A stretch of 64,000 nucleotides of DNA. It comes from Pristionchus mayeri. Its lineage: Eukaryota > Nematoda > Chromadorea > Rhabditida > Neodiplogasteridae. The position numbers were made by a program, and so were the translations under genes. Below, one piece after another: positions 58,598 through 64,000 of this stretch. Location of the stretch: NCBI GenBank assembly GCA_036245805.1, contig BTRK01000001.1, positions 13,950,001 through 14,014,000 of the forward strand. Reading direction: 5' to 3'. The notes below the pieces were generated by a model. That model saw only the letters and a list, made by a program, of their open reading frames with translations. It was not told the origin of the DNA and ran no database searches. How positions within the stretch are numbered: the first letter of the stretch is position 1; every line of letters starts with the position of its first letter.

Positions 58598-58717
58598 GAG
58601 AGTTGAGGGTGAAAGAATCGACAACTATTCTGAAAATTGATGCGTTCTAGATGGACGAGTTCTTCACGCTGATAATCAGGAATGGATGCACAGAAGAAGA
58701 TAACTGATCTGGTGGTA

Positions 58718-59282
58718 CTGCAATTTTCCGGGTAGAGACTGCTTCAGTCATTATATCGATCGATTCTCCCTATTAATTTGTTGTTGAATTACTCTGATCT
58801 TGTTACTCCCAGTTTATCGTTATTCCCCTACTTCTCTTGTTGTAATTTTGTTGTTTGCTTCTCTCTCATGTACATTTGCATATGTATACGGTAGAAGTTG
58901 TTGTTCGTGCCTTGTTGTTGTTCTTTGCAGGCGAAGGCGATAAATTGTAAATAACATCCTCGATAGAACACGAGAGACGAATTGAATTACAGTAATCTTC
59001 CTAGTAGGGAGCCCCCTCATCCCTCCCCTTTTCCGAGTAGGAGGCGAGTAACGTCCTAGTAGGGTGCGAGTAGCTCGGACTTTTCCTAGTAGAATCCGAG
59101 TATCTTCCTAGTAAAAAAAATGCGTGCCTAATACTCGGAATTTTACTCGAAAACTACTGGTGGGCGATTACCGGAGTGCTTTGATAGAACTCTTTCTGAC
59201 CGACGAGGGAAAGTGAGGAAGGAAAGAGTAAGGCACGCGCTAACTCCGCCCCCTCACTCCTTCCGTTTCTCGCGTCTCGCTG
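58718..59282. other. Array flank with CCTAGTAGG words
   Basis: No gene is supported. CCTAGTAG followed by a GAGTA word recurs at 59000-59125. TTGTTGTTC runs lie at 58840-58925. Confidence 0.5.
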
Positions 59283-59302
59283 CCCGGCGCGTTCAGAGAC
59301 CA
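59283..59302 (+). promoter_or_regulatory. PSE-like motif
   Basis: CCCGGCGCGTTCAGAGACCA, three differences from the array motif, 61 bp before the first SmY-like hairpin. Confidence 0.35.
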
Positions 59303-59343
59303 TCGCGGGTACGTGATCGCCCTAACTCTTCGTGAAACGTCTT

Positions 59344-59400
59344 CACAGGGCCTCTACGAGACCCTGTGACAATTTTTGGAGACCCTCCACACTGTGGACG
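59344..59400 (+). ncRNA. SmY-like small RNA, possibly decayed
   Basis: A 7-bp hairpin CACAGGG/CCCTGTG is followed by the Sm site AATTTTTGG (59371-59379), then CCTCCACACTGTGG, where only 4 bp of the usual 7-bp 3' stem remain. Confidence 0.45.
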
Positions 59401-60064
59401 ATTGCATTTGGTCGAGCTGTAGTCATGTCGGTGAGAGTTGAGCCACATATCTACATGCTTGAAAGATATAACAGATCAGTTTAAGCAGAATAGTTGTTTG
59501 TTATCACGGTAACATTTATCCATCAATCGATATTCAAAATCTAGAAATGATAAAAATGTTGAACTCTGCTATCGCTGTTTCCAACCTCAACGTACCTAGC
59601 AGCTATGGTGCGGCCCCTACCGTAACCGATTTCACCGATTGCATGATCTATCGTAACTGATAGTACCGTATTCCGGGCGGCTAATTCGCGGACCCGTTAA
59701 TTCTTCGAATTTCGGTTCAAGGGGTACATGGATACTATAACCGGGCAATGGACTGATGAATGAGATGAAACGAGATGGCGCGGTAGTTGATCTTTGATAT
59801 CTGGTCTCAGATCGGTAGGAGAATGTGGATAGTTCTCAGCCAGGAATCTGCATCCTGTGCCCGTGGTCCCTGATCGAGAAAAGAATGAGTGTTTAATTCT
59901 CAGCCAAAAATCCATGCTCCCCCGATCTCGCTCCCTCCATGCGCGCACCCTCGCCGCACGCCGCGCGAAGCTCCGCCCACTTTGCCGCTCCTCTCCCTCC
60001 TGCTCAATCCCGTCGTGGATAGAGCGCGCCGCGCGTATGAGGGATGTCCGAGACAGCTGGGGGC

Positions 60065-60280
60065 AGTTTCTGGCGGGGATGCGGTGGGCTGGGTTCGGCA
60101 CCAGTCGCCGCAGCCAGATCCTCCCTTTGGCAGCGTGCTGCTGCAAATTCCAAAGTTGCGCTTTTATGCCACGTCCGTCCCCTGGTGGTATCGCCCCAGT
60201 CAGTGTTCCCCCACTGGCCCCCGGCGACCAAGTTTTGATAAGCCATCACCGACGGGCGTGGCAGCAAGAAAGGAAAGTGG
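60065..60280 (-). repeat. Dispersed repeat R1
   Basis: Shares GGGTTCGGCACCAGTCGCCG, CCACGTCCGTCCCCTGGTGG and CCATCACCGACGGGCGTGGC with the copies at 61105 and 62560. The ORFs read across it differ from copy to copy in frame, so it is not treated as a gene. Confidence 0.6.
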
Positions 60281-60455
60281 ATAATGTTGTTCAATGTACA
60301 AACCGATTCATAGGATATACCAAGCGTCAAGGTGTTGTGTGGAACAACAGCAGCATGGCGATATCCCCTTCCTGATGGGTACGTGTACAGCCAATGTCGA
60401 ACTTCCAAGGACTTTGCCATCGCTTGTGCCTACGGTACCACATCTCAGTAGCCGA

Positions 60456-60561
60456 GTCACGCCGTTGGCGGACCTATCGTAACTCGTGGACCGTATTCTT
60501 GGCTGGGCTCAGTCACGCCGTTGGCGGACCTATCGTAACTCGTGGACCGTATTCTTGGCTA
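60456..60561. repeat. Tandem duplication, period 56 bp
   Basis: GTCACGCCGTTGGCGGACCT...CCGTATTCTTGGCT occurs twice in a row without differences over about 50 bp. Confidence 0.85.
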
Positions 60562-61104
60562 TTCCTGGCTCAGGATGCACTGATACTGTAGCAGGAATGG
60601 CGATGGGAGCATGGACGAGAGGATAGGTGATGAAGTGATCGTTGATCTTTGATCTCTGGTCTCTGATCGGGAGGAGTGTGAGTTGAGAATTTTCAACCTG
60701 ATCTTTCCACACCGTATTCCTGACGCTTTCCACGTACCTACGAAGGGTGCTATTACTGGGCAATTCGTGGTTCAGGACACAGGAATACTGTAGCCGGGCA
60801 ATGGGCTGATGAATGAGGTGAAAGGAGATGTCGCGGTAGTTGATCTTTCATCTTTGGTCTAATATCAATAGGAGAATGTGGACAGTTCTCAGCCAGGAAA
60901 CTGAATCCTGTGCCCGCGGTCCCTGATTGAGAAGAGAGTGAGTCGTTAGTTCTCAGCGAAATATCCGTGCTCTCCCTATCTCACTCCCTCCATGCGCGCG
61001 CCCTTGCCGCACCCTGCGCGAAGCTCCGCCCACTTTGACGCGCCTCTCCCTCCTGCTCAACCCCGTTGCGTGTAGAGAGCTCCGCGCCTTCGAGGGATGT
61101 CCGA

Positions 61105-61320
61105 CACAGCTGACGGCAGTTTCTGGCGGGGATGCGGTTGGCTGGGTTCGGTACCAGTCGCCGTAGCCAGAGGCTCCGAAGCATAATGATGCGCGCTATA
61201 TTTCGCGAGCTTCTATGCCACGTCCGTCCCCTGGTGGTAGCGCCCCGGTCAGCGTTCCCCCACTGACCCCCGGCGACCAAGTTTTGATAATCCATCACCG
61301 GCGGGGCGTGGCAGGAAGGA
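61105..61320 (-). repeat. Dispersed repeat R1
   Basis: Same start and end words as at 60065, with the central CTCCCTTTGGCAGCG part replaced by a different stretch. Confidence 0.6.
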
Positions 61321-62240
61321 AAGGAAAGCGGAGCGTCCAGTCGCTTCCGCTCCGAGTCCTTTGAAGAGACTTCTGGTTAAAGGAGGAGCGAAGGCAAAAT
61401 TAAATTTTCGAAGCTCTCATATACATGGCCTAGATCTCCCCAACGATAAGAAATTTTCACATTGATATCTCCATTCCGAACAGAGCTATCGGTAGTTGGC
61501 GGGTGCCAAATCAGGGAAAGCTCAGGCAACGAGCGAGAGAGCACGCGACTTGAAGAGAGTTCTCCTCTAATTGAAACATATTTCAACAGGGCGCGCGTTT
61601 GCCTTTTCTCATCCTTTAATTCGCGGAACCGGTATTTCTTCGGATTCACACAGACCTGGTCATATGTTGAATTGGCAATACGAGGGGAGGTAGCGATCTC
61701 GTTACGATTCCCTCTCCTCGGATTTCGAAATATGGGGAAGGGGCAAAATGGGTTCTACCCTCTCTTCGTTCGGACCAAAATTCGGAACAAAATTGTGATA
61801 ACGCAATTCATCCCCTCGAATATTGAGAAGGGGATTAGGATACAATTCTGCACCGAATAGCCGACCCTATGGCCAGCCCTAGTAGTATGGATGAATGATA
61901 ACCAAACATTCGCTCCGAGTGCAAGAAGCGAGAAAAAAAGGCAAATGTAAGAGAGCTGTTTTTCCCTGTGCTGTTTCATCTCTCGCCTTACAAATGTGTG
62001 GCATGACGTGGATCGCCAGTCGCCGTATCTACTGATTCAATTACTCTAGAACTATCGCATTACCGCACTGCAACTCGTCCCATGCACAATTGTGATATCT
62101 TTGTTGCACTTTGGTTCCTGAGTTTTATCCCAACTGCTTAGCTGAAAGTCTTTCTGACCGACGTGAGAAAGTGAGGAATGGAGCTTGAAGCAGGCGCTAA
62201 CTCCGCCCCCTCAGATTGCCCGTTTCTCGCATCTCTCTGC
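61321..62240. other. Intergenic
   Basis: No gene is supported. The longest ORF (61462-61860) has no exon borders or known motif. Confidence 0.5.
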
Positions 62241-62260
62241 CCCGGCGCGTGCAGAGAGCA
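62241..62260 (+). promoter_or_regulatory. PSE-like motif
   Basis: CCCGGCGCGTGCAGAGAGCA, one difference from the array motif, 74 bp before the first hairpin of the locus below. Confidence 0.4.
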
Positions 62261-62314
62261 TCGCAGACAGGCTACCTCTCGCTCACCCTCTTCATTCGAA
62301 AATCGTAAATTCAA

Positions 62315-62380
62315 GGGTCTCACGCCGAGACCCAGGTGCCAATTGTGCAATTTTTGGCTACCCTCCGCGCTATGGAGGGT
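62315..62380 (+). ncRNA. SmY-like small RNA, best-preserved copy
   Basis: Hairpin GGGTCTC/GAGACCC (7 bp), then CAATTTTTGGC with a perfect Sm core (62349-62357), then hairpin ACCCTCC/GGAGGGT (7 bp). The order and spacing fit a 66-nt SmY-type RNA. Confidence 0.5.
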
Positions 62381-62559
62381 TACCCTTGATCAAGCATGAG
62401 AAAGTGATATGTCGTCGAGCTGTGAGAGAGATCAAAGATCAAAATTTCCCGGAATCGAAAATCTTCCATTCGAGATGAAACTGGTAAAATCCGCTTGTTC
62501 GCAAGGCATGTGAGAGAGAGCATCGATAGATGGAGACGTACGGTAGCTTCGATTTTTAC

Positions 62560-62760
62560 ATCTTTATTGGGTTCGGCACCAGTCGCCGTATCCAGATCCT
62601 CGGAAATGAGCTGGCAATGCCAGCAGAATGAGTTCAGTAAACTGCAAATTCGAGTGCCACGTTCGTCCCCTGATAGTATCGCGCCGGCGTTCCCCCACTG
62701 GCCCAGGCGACCAAATTTTGATAAGCCATCACCGACGGGCGTGGCAGCAAGGAAAGGAAA
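62560..62760 (-). repeat. Dispersed repeat R1
   Basis: Shares GGGTTCGGCACCAGTCGCCG and CCATCACCGACGGGCGTGGC with the other copies. Confidence 0.6.
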
Positions 62761-63088
62761 GGATCCGTGTAAGGGAATATAAAATCCTCCATAGCAAATC
62801 GAGTTGAGAAAATGCATCTCTCTCTTTTTCTCATAGTCTCTCCGAGATGAGTACTAACACTGCTGTTTCCGAATGCCCGGATGCCTGGATGTAATCTCAT
62901 GTACCACATGTACCATAACCAAGTACCACCGAATTCTGACCTACCGTAACTCATGGTACCGTATTCCTAGCGCTGCTCACACACCGACTCCAATTTCTGC
63001 CTATTTTGCGTTCATTTGTGCGGAAGGACATAATAAAGCACGTGCTAACTCCGCCCCCTCAACGCGCCCTTTTCTCGTATCTTTCTGC

Positions 63089-63108
63089 CCCGGCGTGTGC
63101 AGAGAGCA
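63089..63108 (+). promoter_or_regulatory. PSE-like motif
   Basis: CCCGGCGTGTGCAGAGAGCA, exact match to the array motif. Confidence 0.4.
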
Positions 63109-63157
63109 TCGCGGGCAGGTTACCTCGTGCTCGCCCTGTCCCATCGTGAACCGTACT

Positions 63158-63192
63158 CACAGGGCCTCTGGAGACCCTCCGCAGTGGAGGGT
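63158..63192 (+). pseudogene. SmY-like RNA with Sm site deleted
   Basis: CACAGGGCCTCT joins straight to GGAGACCCTCC. Compared with 59344, the second half of hairpin 1 and the Sm site are gone, apparently by deletion between two GAGACCCT words. The 3' hairpin ACCCTCC/GGAGGGT is intact. Confidence 0.5.
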
Positions 63193-64000
63193 TGCGTCTG
63201 GTGAAAGCTGTGCTCACGGCAGGATGAGCGGCGTATCGTCACATGAGAGAGAGCCGTACGATTTCTCAATCGAATCTTAACAGCTCGAGATGTTACTGAA
63301 AAATGAAGTGGAATCCGATTGATATCACTGCATTCTACATGGAGAGGTCGAGAGATTAGTGAAAGAAAGAGAAATAACTCTTTCGAAAGTTCATGCCGGC
63401 TGCTTGCCAACAAAATGATCAATCACAAATTATGAGGTCAAAGATCACTTCATCGGGAATTCTTGAGTTTCCGTAATAGGCGAGTGCAAATCACAGGTAG
63501 ACAAACGAGAAGAGAATAACTGCGTTTCAATGTGTTTGGAATAGGCATGGAGCAATGGTCTCGCTCTCTCCAAATCGCACACTCTCTCTTCGAGTAGAGA
63601 GACGAGAGAGCATGCAAATCGAGGAGAGTCAGACCATTACTCTAGGCATATGGGTTCGCAAGAAATGACGCTTCATTCTGTTCTAACTTGTCAGATTTGA
63701 GAGGAAGATAGAGAAAGCAGAATGAACCGAGCCATTTCTTGCGTAGTCATCTCTTGTTTGGATACAATAGAGAGAAATGACAGTGAATGTGCGTTGCAAA
63801 AGGTCAGTCATGGAAAGAAGGAGAAGATAAAGCAGAATAGGTTTCCTGAGAAGATTTCAGCATGAGCGACTAGATTGTAGACGGTATTAGGGGTGTTTTT
63901 GAACAAGAGAAGGGTGAACAGAGATAACAGGGCAATTTTTTTGCTCTCCTCAGTTTGCACACACTCTCACATGGTAGAGAAAGCGAGAGATCATGCGAAA
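63193..64000. other. Intergenic with GAGAG hairpins
   Basis: A hairpin of the GGTCTCGCTCTC / GGAGAGTCAGACC kind lies at 63558-63634, and a second, cut by the edge, at 63945-64000. No gene is supported. Confidence 0.5.

Larger units (their letters stand above)
40855..58717. repeat. 5S rDNA tandem array with U2 and U4-like passengers
   Basis: Near-identical head-to-tail units. The distance between successive 5S genes is 1508 bp three times, then 1665 bp seven times. The longer form has 157 extra bp between ATCTGTGTA and GTCTTGTGACG (first at about 47779-47935). A left, diverged part-unit carries the full U2. The array ends at 58717, within the sequence that normally leads into the U2 remnant. 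Each full unit holds 5S (minus), a U2 3' remnant (minus) and a U4-like RNA (plus). Confidence 0.95.

Noticed and set aside
59857..60420. Overlapping GC-rich ORFs on both strands
   Set aside because: They lie over dispersed repeat R1, and its other copies do not keep the frame.
1..64000. CRISPR arrays, bacterial operons or riboswitches
   Set aside because: None seen; introns and gene families are eukaryotic.

Overview
The window looks like nuclear DNA of a nematode. Genes are small and split by many short GT-AG introns, and several coding exons start at an ATG placed directly after a TTTTCAG-type acceptor, as at trans-spliced gene starts. The gene families present are typical of nematodes: a seven-helix chemoreceptor-like gene, an F-box-like gene and a BTB gene. 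There is also a 5S rDNA tandem array and SmY-like RNA loci. The many short hairpin insertions and the gene style suggest a diplogastrid such as Pristionchus, but that is inference.

Layout: 43-146 (-) is the first coding exon of a divergent histone H3-like protein, cut by the window edge. 1-7.8 kb is a repeat field of mariner-type and foldback elements. 7848-10383 (+) is an unrecognised, probably secreted, multi-exon gene. 10.5-13.3 kb holds another long foldback and hairpin MITEs. 13312-17930 (-) is a multi-exon seven-transmembrane receptor gene. 19636-21508 (+) is an F-box-like gene, followed at 21.6-24.5 kb by an RTE-type LINE with one open 930-codon ORF. 25429-29677 (-) is an 11-exon gene for a disordered Ser/Pro/Tyr/Arg-rich protein. 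30930-32174 is a mariner copy, complete from end to end but frameshifted. 34569-39008 (+) is a 13-exon BTB gene whose splice phases all close.

The most notable part is 40.6-58.7 kb. A full-length U2 snRNA-like gene (40982-41181, -) lies at the left edge of a 5S rDNA array. The array has eleven 5S genes on the minus strand, in three 1508-bp and seven 1665-bp steps. Each repeat unit between 5S genes also carries the 3' two thirds of U2 (minus), with its first 63 nt missing. On the plus strand, opposite to 5S, each unit has a U4-like small RNA with an Sm-type motif. In C. elegans the 5S unit carries the SL1 RNA gene on the opposite strand; I find no SL1 leader in this unit, and the U4-like RNA is on the strand SL1 would occupy. 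A 20-bp motif about 57 bp upstream of the U4-like RNA recurs upstream of SmY-like hairpin-Sm-hairpin loci at 59, 62 and 63 kb, and inside a foldback at 24.9 kb, so it may be a shared snRNA promoter element. The 58.7-64 kb flank is repeat-rich and contains no gene I can support.

All exon models are read by eye from splice signals, frame and composition. RNA calls rest on remembered family consensus and visible pairing; no search was run.
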